Positions 51,581-60,181 of a stretch of 64,000 bases of DNA are shown here, piece by piece. The notes under the pieces were generated by a model, which saw nothing but the letters and a program-made list of their open reading frames with translations, was not told where the DNA came from and made no database searches. Source of the stretch: an uncultured Bacilli bacterium (GTDB lineage Bacteria > Bacillota_I > Bacilli_A > ML615J-28 > CAG-313); NCBI GenBank assembly GCA_934140285.1, contig CAKPBI010000010.1, positions 1 through 64,000 of the forward strand. Direction: 5' to 3'. Numbering within the stretch: position 1 is the stretch's first letter; the number at the start of each line of letters is the position of its first letter. Both the position numbers and the translations under genes were made by a program.

Positions 51581-54454
51581 ATGTCAATTACCAAATTCGG
51601 TAAAAAATTATTATGTTTTGTTGCCCTAGTTATGTTTGCTGTTGCTTTAATTGGCTGTGGAAACACAGAAAAGAAAGATGAAGCGCTAGCTACTGCAACC
51701 GAACATGTTGAATCAATTTACAAAAAATTATTATGGGATGACACAGCAATGTCTAACATTACTAGTGACTTAGTATTTACTACTAAGACAATGTATGATG
51801 ATACTACTGTAAGATGGACATCGTCTCGTGAAGATATTATATCTACTTCAGGTTCAGTTACACTCCCTGGAGCAAATGATGTTGATGCAACATTAATTGA
51901 TCCATCAAATCCAGAAAGCACTGAAAAACATGTTTCTGTAAAAATCGAAGCTATTATTACTGCAACATATGGTGATAATAAAACTTTCTCTAAAACAAAA
52001 TCATTTAACTTTACTGTAAAATGTTTTGCTGGTATGGTTGGAACAATTGAAGAAGTTAAAGCAGCTGCTTATAACTACGCTTATGTTGAATTAGATCCTG
52101 AAACTGGCAAACCAAGAGTTGAAAAAGCACAAGTAAGTGCAAGCAGCGTTACTTACTCTGCTAGCGTTACTGGTAAAGTAACAGCAATGTTAAGAGCTGA
52201 TGGCACTGGTCAATTTATGATTCATGATGGCACTGATGGTATATATGTATATTATGCGCCAAAAGATGTTCAAGTTGGTGATACTGTAACAGTATATGGT
52301 AACATTTATCCATATTATGGTAACTTCCAATTTGGTTCTGATATTTCTGTTAAAAAAGTTGAAAATAGAGAATTTAATATTCCTGAACATAAAGAAACAT
52401 CAATTGATGAATGGGAAACTTCATGGAGTACAAATCCTCCAATTGGTTACTATGGTGGTCAATTAATTTCTGTTTATGCAAAATTAGTTGCTGAAACTCA
52501 AGGTAGTGATAAATATGCAATTTGTGATCCATATACTGGAACAAAAGCATGGATTTATTACAAATCATACAACGCTGAAGAAGAAGAAGTTTTAAAAACT
52601 TATCTTGATAAATATGTAGTATTAACTGGCGTTACATATGATAGAGATACTCGTTATAATTCAAACCATTTATTATGGGATGGTAGCATTAAAGAAGCTG
52701 CTGCTCCAAGTTTATCTGATGAACAAAAATTAACAGTTGTTAAATCTGAATTAACAAATCTTGCTGGTTCTTATGCATCTGGCACAAGCTTAGTTCTTCC
52801 AACTACAAATGAAGAATATGGTGCAACAATTAAATGGACAATTCCTGCTGATGCTCCATATGCAGATGGAAAGTTCGCAATCGTTGAAAGCGATACAAAA
52901 GTTGTATTTACAGCTGAAATCGAAATTAATGGTAAGAAAGAAGCGGTAGAAATTGAAATAGTTGTTAAACCTGTTTCAAAAGTTGACATTTCAAAAGCTA
53001 TTACATTAGCAAAAGGAACAGTAGTTAAATTAGAAGGCACTGTTGAAGCTGTATTTGGTTCAAAAGGTTACTTCTATTTAAAAGATTCTACTGGCACACT
53101 TCTTATTTATACAACAACTAAGGATGGAATTAGTGTTAACGGTACAACAGCTACTATTAAAGCTGGTGACAAATTGAGCTTAACTGGTACAATGAATTAT
53201 TTCAATGGTACACCTCAAATTGGAGAAGTTCTATCTTATAATTCACATGAAGCTGCTGATTGGGTAATTAGCACACCTACTGAAGTTACATTTGCTGAAT
53301 TAAAAGCTTTAACAGCTGAAAATTCACTTTATGGAAAATACTTAATGTTAAGAGGTTTCATTGTTTCTGACGGAAGTTATTTCTTATTTAATGAAACAAG
53401 AGAAACTGGTTCAATCTCAATTAGTTTATTTAACTCTAATGTTCCTGATAGATTAAAAGAAATAAAAGATAGTGATACACAAGCTACATTATTCTTCTAC
53501 TTCTATGGAAATTCAAAAGCTGATTATTCTGGTGCTTTACGTGTTATCTTCTGTGGACGTGATGGCGAATACTTCATCGGAGATGAAGCAGTAGTTATCC
53601 CTACTGATAAAGATCCACTAGTAAAAGAACCTGTCGTTGAAACAGCATACGTTCTTGGATTAAGACAAGAAAACTTAAATAAAGATTTATATTTAAGTGG
53701 TGTTATGAGTGGAAACTTCTTTGGCACTACTGAAAAACCAAGTGAAGCAGCAAGAGTTTATTTAGAAGCAGCAACTGATGGTTACTATTTATATGCATTA
53801 GTAGCAGACACTAAAAAATATGTTTCTGTTACTCTAAATGATGCTGGCAAAAATGTTTATGGATTCGTTGATACACCTGATACAGTATGGACATATAATA
53901 CTGAATATAATACACTAGTTACAAAACTTGGTGAAAACGAATTATATTTAGGTACTTATAAAACATTTGATACTATAAGTGCAAGTAATTTAAGTTATAT
54001 TAAAACTTCATTCCCTTCTCATTTATTTGATCCAGCTAAATTAAGTGATCCAGAAGAACCTAAACCTAGTGAAAATACAATTACTTTCACATGGGAAGCA
54101 AATATGGGTACAATTAAAGACAATGTATTAACAATTGAACAAGAAGGGTATACTTTAGTTCTTGATAAAAATTTATCAACAGCTGATACTAATAACACTT
54201 ATCCTCAATTAAGAATTTATCAAGGTGCTATCTTTTCAGTAATCGTTCCTGAAGGAAAGAAAATTGCTTCAATTTCATTTGTTGACTTAGGTGGTAAAAA
54301 ACCTACATCAGTAACTCTAACTGATTCAAATCTTTCTTTCAGTCAAGCTGGAAACACTTGGACAATTACTGCTGCTGAAGGAACACAAAAAATTTCTTTC
54401 CAAGCTGATAAACAAATGAGATTTACATCACTTGTAATTACATTTGCTGAATAG
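51581..54454 (+). CDS. Giant lipoprotein with Ig-like and OB-fold repeats
   Basis: A 957-residue surface lipoprotein (lipobox LIGC, Cys at about 26). Two atrophied bacterial Ig-like domains are seen (about 35-145 and 385-465). At least two OB-fold units follow the YhcR/nucleic-acid-binding pattern: VTGKVTAMLRADGTGQFMIH with GDTVTVYGNIYPYYGNFQFG, and KLEGTVEAVFGSKGYFYLKD with GDKLSLTGTMNYFNGTPQIG. A third possible OB unit is at about 575-640. The last 300 residues are beta-rich without a named family. No catalytic motif was seen, so it is more likely a binding or capture protein for the neighbouring nuclease and importer. A GGGAGG site precedes ATG 51581. Confidence 0.75.
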   Translation: MSITKFGKKLLCFVALVMFAVALIGCGNTEKKDEALATATEHVESIYKKLLWDDTAMSNITSDLVFTTKTMYDDTTVRWTSSREDIISTSGSVTLPGANDVDATLIDPSNPESTEKHVSVKIEAIITATYGDNKTFSKTKSFNFTVKCFAGMVGTIEEVKAAAYNYAYVELDPETGKPRVEKAQVSASSVTYSASVTGKVTAMLRADGTGQFMIHDGTDGIYVYYAPKDVQVGDTVTVYGNIYPYYGNFQFGSDISVKKVENREFNIPEHKETSIDEWETSWSTNPPIGYYGGQLISVYAKLVAETQGSDKYAICDPYTGTKAWIYYKSYNAEEEEVLKTYLDKYVVLTGVTYDRDTRYNSNHLLWDGSIKEAAAPSLSDEQKLTVVKSELTNLAGSYASGTSLVLPTTNEEYGATIKWTIPADAPYADGKFAIVESDTKVVFTAEIEINGKKEAVEIEIVVKPVSKVDISKAITLAKGTVVKLEGTVEAVFGSKGYFYLKDSTGTLLIYTTTKDGISVNGTTATIKAGDKLSLTGTMNYFNGTPQIGEVLSYNSHEAADWVISTPTEVTFAELKALTAENSLYGKYLMLRGFIVSDGSYFLFNETRETGSISISLFNSNVPDRLKEIKDSDTQATLFFYFYGNSKADYSGALRVIFCGRDGEYFIGDEAVVIPTDKDPLVKEPVVETAYVLGLRQENLNKDLYLSGVMSGNFFGTTEKPSEAARVYLEAATDGYYLYALVADTKKYVSVTLNDAGKNVYGFVDTPDTVWTYNTEYNTLVTKLGENELYLGTYKTFDTISASNLSYIKTSFPSHLFDPAKLSDPEEPKPSENTITFTWEANMGTIKDNVLTIEQEGYTLVLDKNLSTADTNNTYPQLRIYQGAIFSVIVPEGKKIASISFVDLGGKKPTSVTLTDSNLSFSQAGNTWTITAAEGTQKISFQADKQMRFTSLVITFAE

Positions 54455-54462
54455 TAATTATA

Positions 54463-54501
54463 AAAAAGACTATTTGTGAATTATCACAAGTAGTCTTTTT
54501 C
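54463..54501 (+). terminator. Terminator of the importer-nuclease operon
   Basis: An inverted repeat (AAAAAGACTA.TTGTGA/TCACAA.TAGTCTTTTT) with a 4-base loop is followed by a T-rich tract. Confidence 0.8.
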
Positions 54502-54524
54502 TTTTTTCTTTTTCTTTTTTATGA

Positions 54525-54530
54525 TATAAT
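54525..54530 (+). promoter_or_regulatory. Extended -10 of the nrnA-surE operon
   Basis: TATAAT with extended TGA lies 21 bases before the first gene. The -35 region is only a pyrimidine tract. Confidence 0.5.
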
Positions 54531-54551
54531 ATTCTATCGCGGAGGAAAAAT

Positions 54552-55487
54552 ATGTATAAAAAAATTTATAATCTAATAAAAAAATATGACACAATTATAA
54601 TTCATAGACACACAAGACCGGATGGTGATGCACTAGGATCGCAAATGGGGCTAAAAGAAGCTATATTATCAACTTTTCCTCAAAAAAATGTATTTATAGT
54701 AGGAGATGAAACTGAGAGATTAAAATGGATGGGGAAAATGGATATTATTTCTGATGATAAATACATAGACTCATTGGTAATAGTTGTTGATACGGGTACT
54801 GAAAAATTAATAAGCGATGAAAGATATCAAACTGGAAAATATTTGTTAAAGATAGATCATCACATTCCACAAGGTGAATATGGAGATTTGTCATATGTAA
54901 ACACTTCATTTGAAAGCTGTGCTGGTATTATAGCAGATATAATTTTACATACACCTTTAGTAATGAATTCAAGATCTGCATCAAGTTTATTTACAGGAAT
55001 TGTTACAGATAGTGGTCGCTTTAGATATAATTCGACAACATCTAAAACATTTGATATTGTAAGTGAACTTTATAAGTATAATATTGACACAGAATATATA
55101 TATAATAAAATATATACTGATAAACTCGCAAATGTAAAATTGAGAGCAAAATTAGTCTCAAAATTTAAAATAACAGATAAAGGTGTTGCATATTTAATTA
55201 ATACTAAAGAAGAAATTAAAGAATATAATATTAGCATTTTTGACATATCAAGGGGAATGGTAAATATTATGTCAGGAATTGAAGAAGTGAGCATTTGGGT
55301 TAATTTCTGTGAAGATGACAATGGAGATATATATGTTGAAATTAGATCAAATGGCATAAATATTAATCAAGTTGCTACGAAATTTGGAGGTGGAGGCCAT
55401 CTTCAAGCAAGCGGATGCACAGTAAAAAACTATGATGATGTTAACAAAGTCATTGCAGAATTAGATGCGTTAATAGGAGGAGAATAA
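54552..55487 (+). CDS. nrnA: DHH/DHHA1 phosphoesterase, NrnA-like (copy 1)
   Basis: A 311-residue cytosolic DHH-family enzyme. Motifs are IIHRHTRPDGDALGSQ (motif I and II residues), VVDTG, IDHHIP (the DHH motif), GIVTDSGRFRY, and the DHHA1 signature FGGGGHLQASG. NrnA degrades nanoRNA and short oligonucleotides and dephosphorylates pAp. It overlaps copy 2 by one base. Confidence 0.9.
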   Translation: MYKKIYNLIKKYDTIIIHRHTRPDGDALGSQMGLKEAILSTFPQKNVFIVGDETERLKWMGKMDIISDDKYIDSLVIVVDTGTEKLISDERYQTGKYLLKIDHHIPQGEYGDLSYVNTSFESCAGIIADIILHTPLVMNSRSASSLFTGIVTDSGRFRYNSTTSKTFDIVSELYKYNIDTEYIYNKIYTDKLANVKLRAKLVSKFKITDKGVAYLINTKEEIKEYNISIFDISRGMVNIMSGIEEVSIWVNFCEDDNGDIYVEIRSNGININQVATKFGGGGHLQASGCTVKNYDDVNKVIAELDALIGGE

Positions 55488-56497
55488 TGTTTAATCAGAT
55501 ATTAGAAAAAATTAAAGAATATAATACCATAATAATTCATCGCCACATAAGACCAGATGGAGATTGTATAGGATCACAATTTGGTTTAAAGTCATATATA
55601 CTATATAATTTTCCAAATAAAAAAGTATATGCAGTAGGTGATGATGTCCCTGAATATTTAAGTGAATTAGGAATGAGCGATGTTGTTAGTGATGATATAT
55701 ATAAGGAAGCACTAGTAATAGTTGTAGATACAGCAGATAAAAAAAGAATTTGTGATGAAAGATATCAAAATGGAAAATTTTTAATTAAAATTGATCATCA
55801 TGATGACTCTCCTGAATATGGAAATATTAGTTATCTAGATCCAACTTCTCCGGCTTGTTCATCAATTCTTGTTAGAATGATGAAAGAATTTGAAAAAGAA
55901 GGATTAACTATTCCCAAACACACAGCCAGATGCTTGTATACTGGCATTGCAACTGATACAGGTAGATTTAGATTTAGAGGTGTTAATGGTGAGGTTATGA
56001 GAAATGCTGGTTATTTACTTGATATTGGTGTAGATACTGAAAACATATATACTCATCTTTATATAAAGAAGAAAGAAACATTAAAACTAGAAGGATATGT
56101 TTATAATAATTTCAAGGTAACTCCAAACGGAGTTGCATATATATATTTCACAAAAAAAATAATGGAAAAATATAATGTGACAAAAGAAGATGCAGCAAAC
56201 TTAGTAAACACTTTAGATTCCATAGAAGGTTCATTAATTTGGGTTGCCTTTGTTGATCAGATGTTACCTAAAGAAGAAGTTGAAACTAATAAGAATGAAC
56301 CAAAAGATAAAGAAATAAGAGTGAGACTACGCTCAAGATTTGTAGCAATTAATGAGGTAGCAAGAAATTATCGTGGAGGAGGTCATTTACAAGCTGCAGG
56401 TGCAACAATTTATTCTAAAAAAGAAATGAATAATCTTTTATCAGAATTAGATGAATTGTTACGTATATATAAGAACGATCATCCGGAGGCCTTTTAA
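55487..56497 (+). CDS. DHH/DHHA1 phosphoesterase, NrnA-like (copy 2)
   Basis: A 336-residue paralogue of the preceding gene with the same motif order: IIHRHIRPDGDCIGSQ, VVDTADKK, IDHHDD, GIATDTGRFRF and RGGGHLQAAG. It has a longer charged insert near 265-280 (rich in Glu and Lys) than copy 1. The tandem arrangement points to an old duplication with divergence; the copies may split oligonucleotide, pAp or cyclic-dinucleotide-product substrates. Its stop overlaps the surE start by one base. Confidence 0.88.
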   Translation: MFNQILEKIKEYNTIIIHRHIRPDGDCIGSQFGLKSYILYNFPNKKVYAVGDDVPEYLSELGMSDVVSDDIYKEALVIVVDTADKKRICDERYQNGKFLIKIDHHDDSPEYGNISYLDPTSPACSSILVRMMKEFEKEGLTIPKHTARCLYTGIATDTGRFRFRGVNGEVMRNAGYLLDIGVDTENIYTHLYIKKKETLKLEGYVYNNFKVTPNGVAYIYFTKKIMEKYNVTKEDAANLVNTLDSIEGSLIWVAFVDQMLPKEEVETNKNEPKDKEIRVRLRSRFVAINEVARNYRGGGHLQAAGATIYSKKEMNNLLSELDELLRIYKNDHPEAF

Positions 56498-57216
56498 TGA
56501 AAGTCCTAGTAACTAATGATGATGGAGTAAAAGCAGAAGGCATAAAAATATTAGTTGAAAAAATAAAACAATATGAAAAAGATGTATTCGTTGTTGCTCC
56601 TATGTATGAACAATCTGCATCAAGCCATAGATTGACTTTAAGACGAGGAATGAATTGTGAAAGAATAGATGATATCATTGATGGAGTCCCAACATATGCG
56701 TTGGATGGAACTCCCGCAGATTGTGTACTATTTGCTCTTAGAGAATTAGACATTAATTTTGATATTGTCTTTTCAGGGATAAATAAGGGGTATAATTTAG
56801 GGGATGATATAATATATTCTGGTACATTTGCAGCTGCACAAGAAGCCTTGATGAGAGATAAAAAAGCAATTGCAATGTCATGCAAATATAATAGTTTTGA
56901 AGGTACAAAATATTTCGATGAAGTATATAAATATATTAAAGAAAATGATTTATTAAATGAGCGAGTAGTATTAAATGTTAATTTTCCTGCTAACGCAAAA
57001 GGAATTAAAATTACTCATCAAGCTAAAAGTACATATAAAACTTATTACATGAAAAAAGAAGATAATTTATATTATACAATGTGTGACACAACAATACCTT
57101 TAAATGATGAACCAAATGGTGATATTCAAACGATAAAAAATGGATATATATCTATTTCTCCGTTAGGTATTAATTATACAAATTTAGAAGTATATAATAA
57201 GAAGACTAATATATAA
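56497..57216 (+). CDS. surE: 5'/3'-nucleotidase SurE
   Basis: A 239-residue metal-dependent phosphatase acting on nucleoside monophosphates and short oligonucleotides. It has LVTNDDGVKAEGI (metal-binding Asp pair), PMYEQSASSHRLTL, TYALDGTPADCV and FSGINKGYNLGDDIIYSGTF. Overlapping translation with the two NrnA-like genes suggests a pathway from oligonucleotide to mononucleotide to nucleoside. Confidence 0.95.
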   Translation: MKVLVTNDDGVKAEGIKILVEKIKQYEKDVFVVAPMYEQSASSHRLTLRRGMNCERIDDIIDGVPTYALDGTPADCVLFALRELDINFDIVFSGINKGYNLGDDIIYSGTFAAAQEALMRDKKAIAMSCKYNSFEGTKYFDEVYKYIKENDLLNERVVLNVNFPANAKGIKITHQAKSTYKTYYMKKEDNLYYTMCDTTIPLNDEPNGDIQTIKNGYISISPLGINYTNLEVYNKKTNI

Positions 57217-57253
57217 AGAATAACTTCATATAATTATAAGGGGAGGTATTTAT

Positions 57254-57457
57254 ATGAAGTTATTTTTTTATAAAGTATTAGATATATTTAAATGGGTTGT
57301 TAAATGTGCATTATTTGGAATTATTACCATTTTTATTTTTAACTTTATTGGATCATATATTAATCTAAATATTCCAGTAAATATAGTTACAATTGTTATT
57401 ATAGGTATTCTTAGACTTCCAGGATTAGCGGTTTTGTTAATATATAATTTACTATGA
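57254..57457 (+). CDS. bofA: BofA-family pro-sigma-K processing inhibitor
   Basis: A 67-residue membrane protein with two hydrophobic helices. The C-terminal half carries the BofA pattern (NFIGSYINLNIPVNIVTIVI, then GILRLPGLAVLLI). In Bacillus BofA inhibits SpoIVFB cleavage of pro-sigma-K and lies after recR; here it is 12 kb from recR, after surE. GGGAGG precedes the ATG. It overlaps the next gene by four bases. Some Clostridia have BofA-like proteins without full sigma-K control. Confidence 0.82.
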   Translation: MKLFFYKVLDIFKWVVKCALFGIITIFIFNFIGSYINLNIPVNIVTIVIIGILRLPGLAVLLIYNLL

Positions 57458-57861
57458 GTGAAGTTGAAATTGCATATTTATTAAGTGGAACAGACGGCAC
57501 AAAATTATTTTTTGAGACTTTTGGAACTCTCTATGAAGAAAATGATGTAAAAATACTTAATTTTATAGAGGAAACAGAAGATACCATACGAACAAAAGTG
57601 ATAATCCATCAAAACTTCATTGAACTTTTAAGGTCGGGAATAATAACAATGTATGTTTCCTTTATTAACACAAAAGAAACGGTTATGGTAATTTCAACGG
57701 CATTTGGTTATAAAATTGAGATGTTAACCAAAACAATTAAATTAGCAATAAATGATAATAATATATATGTTAAATATCAAACCGAAATGGATAAGGAAAA
57801 GAATATAGTCCATACATTAGATTTAAAATGGAAAAATAAAAAATATAATGATTTGCAATAA
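57454..57861 (+). CDS. DUF1934 family protein (YwiB-like)
   Basis: A 135-residue soluble protein, predicted mostly beta-strand, matching the DUF1934/YwiB small beta-barrel family. It includes a TKVIIHQNFIELLRSG segment and the late FGYKIEMLTKTIKLAI. It lies directly before rpoE, and in many Bacillota DUF1934 genes neighbour rpoE and argS, which supports the call. Its function is unknown. It overlaps bofA by four bases. Confidence 0.68.
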   Translation: MSEVEIAYLLSGTDGTKLFFETFGTLYEENDVKILNFIEETEDTIRTKVIIHQNFIELLRSGIITMYVSFINTKETVMVISTAFGYKIEMLTKTIKLAINDNNIYVKYQTEMDKEKNIVHTLDLKWKNKKYNDLQ

Positions 57862-57881
57862 TATTAAAAATATAGTATAAT
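57853..57881 (+). promoter_or_regulatory. Promoter of rpoE
   Basis: TTGCAA is separated by 17 bases from TATAAT, overlapping the DUF1934 stop and 39 bases before the rpoE start. Confidence 0.7.
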
Positions 57882-57919
57882 ACTAAATAGCACATAGAAA
57901 ATATAGGAGGATATATATA

Positions 57920-58453
57920 ATGGCCATTAAGGAAAGAGAAAAATCATTATTAGAAATTGCGATTGAACTTTTAAAGGCAAAACGTAAACCTCAAAAGTTA
58001 CTTAATATAGTAACAGAAGTAATGGAAATGAAAGGATATCGTTCTCAAGCTGCCAAAGAACATACAGCACAATTTATTTTAGACTTTATGCAATCTGGAT
58101 ATTTTGTGTATTGTGGTGATGACTGTTGGGATTTAAAAGAACGTCAACCAACGTCTGTTATAGATAAAGATGGTGGAGACTATGAAGAGTTATTTGATGA
58201 TGATGAAGACGTTAAAAAGAATGAATTAAATGATGACATGACTCCAGCATATGAAGAAACAGAAGACGATTTAGATGATAATGATGAAGAAACAGATGAT
58301 GACGATGACGACGATGATGATGAAGACGATTTAGAACGTGAATTAGGTGGCTTGTCTGACTCAGATGAAGACATTACTGAATTAGAAATTAACTCAGATG
58401 ATGAAGATGACGAAGATGAAGATGATGGTCTTACTGAGGATGATTTCAAATAA
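57920..58453 (+). CDS. rpoE: RNA polymerase delta subunit
   Basis: A 177-residue protein. The N-terminal HARE-HTH domain (about 1-75) has LLEIAIELLKAKRKPQKLLN and a late GDDCWDLKERQP. The second half is an almost purely Asp/Glu tail, the hallmark of Gram-positive RpoE. It improves RNA polymerase recycling and promoter selectivity. Its presence supports placement within or near Bacilli. Confidence 0.95.
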   Translation: MAIKEREKSLLEIAIELLKAKRKPQKLLNIVTEVMEMKGYRSQAAKEHTAQFILDFMQSGYFVYCGDDCWDLKERQPTSVIDKDGGDYEELFDDDEDVKKNELNDDMTPAYEETEDDLDDNDEETDDDDDDDDDEDDLERELGGLSDSDEDITELEINSDDEDDEDEDDGLTEDDFK

Positions 58454-58460
58454 AGAATGA

Positions 58461-58486
58461 AGAACTACACTTTGTAGTTCTTTTTT
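58461..58486 (+). terminator. Terminator of rpoE
   Basis: An 8-bp stem (GAACTACA/TGTAGTTC) with a tight loop is followed by six T residues. Confidence 0.82.
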
Positions 58487-58544
58487 AAAGTAAAAAAATG
58501 ATAAATAATAAAAAATATGATATAATCAAAGAAAGGTATCATAT

Positions 58545-59375
58545 ATGGACATAAAAAGAATAATTATCAATGAACAAATTAAAGCAAAAAAGCAATATGG
58601 TCAAAATTTTTTAATTAATAAAAACATATTAACAAAAATTGTTGATTGCTCTAACATAGAAAATAAAAACGTTATAGAAGTTGGACCTGGTTTAGGATCG
58701 TTAACTGAATACCTTCTACAAAAAGCAAAAAAAGTAGTATGTTATGAAATAGATAGTGATATGGTCAAAATATTAAATTCTAACTTTAATAATACTAATT
58801 TAACTATTCTTCAATCTGATTTTTTAAAAGTTGATTTAAAACAAGATATAAACGACTATTTTGATAATGAAGAAGTGACTTTAGTTGCTAACCTGCCTTA
58901 TTATATAACAACAGCTATATTAACAAAGGTGTTAGAGGAAAGCAAGAAAGTTGGAAAAATTGTAGTAATGGTTCAAAAAGAAGTTGCAAAACGATTGGCA
59001 GGCAAACCATCAACAAAGGATTACAATAGTTTGAGTGTTTTAATTCAATATTATATGGAGGCACATATATTATTTAATGTCTCCCCTAAATCTTTTATAC
59101 CAGAACCAGCAGTGGATAGTTCGGTAATTCTGTTGGAGAGAAAAAAACAAACTCTACCATTAACAAGTGAAGCATTTTTTCTAAAATTTAATAGAGCTAT
59201 CTTTGTTCAAAGAAGAAAAACCATATATAATAATCTTAAATCTTCTTTTGGATATAATAAAGAAATGATAGAATCTATTTTAATTAAACATAACCTAAGT
59301 TTAAATGTTAGAGCAGAAGAATTAACAGTTGAACAAATTGTATCTTTATCAAATGATTTTTCACTAATTGATTAA
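58545..59375 (+). CDS. rsmA: 16S rRNA dimethyladenosine transferase
   Basis: A 276-residue SAM-dependent enzyme (KsgA) that dimethylates two adenines near the 3' end of 16S rRNA. It has KKQYGQNFLINKNI, the SAM motif VIEVGPGLGSLTEYLL, and the catalytic NLPYYITTAIL. The gene order rsmA-yabG-ispE is conserved with Bacillus. Confidence 0.97.
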   Translation: MDIKRIIINEQIKAKKQYGQNFLINKNILTKIVDCSNIENKNVIEVGPGLGSLTEYLLQKAKKVVCYEIDSDMVKILNSNFNNTNLTILQSDFLKVDLKQDINDYFDNEEVTLVANLPYYITTAILTKVLEESKKVGKIVVMVQKEVAKRLAGKPSTKDYNSLSVLIQYYMEAHILFNVSPKSFIPEPAVDSSVILLERKKQTLPLTSEAFFLKFNRAIFVQRRKTIYNNLKSSFGYNKEMIESILIKHNLSLNVRAEELTVEQIVSLSNDFSLID

Positions 59376-59403
59376 CCATTGCATAAAATATAATGGTGGT
59401 ATT

Positions 59404-60174
59404 ATGAAAGTTGGAGATTTAATTAGCTTAAGAAATGATAAGAAAAAAATTATATATGTAATTTTGAAAATAAATGATGGAAATGTGATTGTAAAAGGAT
59501 TGAACCATCGTATTAAGATGAGTGTTTCAACTGATGATATAATGCCAGCTACAAATAATGAAATTGAAATAGAAGAAAAAGCAAAGAAAAACTATCAAAA
59601 TAGATTGATTAAAAAAACACGTGAAAATAATACAATAAAACCACTGTTTGGAAGAATATTACATATAGATGGTGATGAAGAATATTTAAATAATTGTCTT
59701 GAACTATATAAAGAAATTGGTATTCATGCTGACGGTATATATATAGATGAAGATAAAGTGAAAGATAAGATAGAACAAATAATAGATGAATTAACACCTG
59801 ATATAGTTGTGATAACTGGGCATGATATATATAATGGAAAAGGATTAAAAGAAATATCAAATTATGAAAATACAAGATATTTTATGGAAACAATACGAAA
59901 AATAAGAAAACACTATATGTTAGATGATTTATGTATTATAGCAGGAGCATGTGGATCAAACTATGAAGCGTTAATTGCTTCAGGTGCTAATTTTGCTTCT
60001 AGTCCTAAAAGAATTAATATTCACACATATGATCCAGCAGTAATTGCAATTAAAGTAGCATCTACATCAATCAACAAAACGATTGATTTTGAATCGTGTT
60101 TAAAATTAATTGAAAACGGCAGAAATGCATTTGGTGGAATTGAGACAAAAGGAAAAATGAGAATTTTTTTATAG
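59404..60174 (+). CDS. yabG: Sporulation-specific protease YabG
   Basis: A protein of about 256 residues of peptidase family U57. It has the N-terminal KVGDLISLRNDKKKIIYVIL, then GRILHIDGDEEYLNNCLELY, PDIVVITGHDIYNGKG, IIAGACGSNYEALIASGANF and SSPKRINIHTYDP. These align closely with Bacillus and Clostridioides YabG, which trims coat proteins or spore germination precursors. The conserved His in TGHD and Cys in AGAC are present and are the likely catalytic residues. I chose ATG 59404 after GGTGG; the open frame extends back over the rsmA end without a ribosome site. Bacillus veg and sspF, which lie between yabG and ispE there, are missing. Confidence 0.9.
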   Translation: MKVGDLISLRNDKKKIIYVILKINDGNVIVKGLNHRIKMSVSTDDIMPATNNEIEIEEKAKKNYQNRLIKKTRENNTIKPLFGRILHIDGDEEYLNNCLELYKEIGIHADGIYIDEDKVKDKIEQIIDELTPDIVVITGHDIYNGKGLKEISNYENTRYFMETIRKIRKHYMLDDLCIIAGACGSNYEALIASGANFASSPKRINIHTYDPAVIAIKVASTSINKTIDFESCLKLIENGRNAFGGIETKGKMRIFL

Positions 60175-60181
60175 GTGGAAA

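Noticed and set aside
58180..58449. Serine-rich open frame antisense to rpoE
   Set aside because: It is the mirror of the Asp/Glu codon run in the RNA polymerase delta tail and has no independent support.
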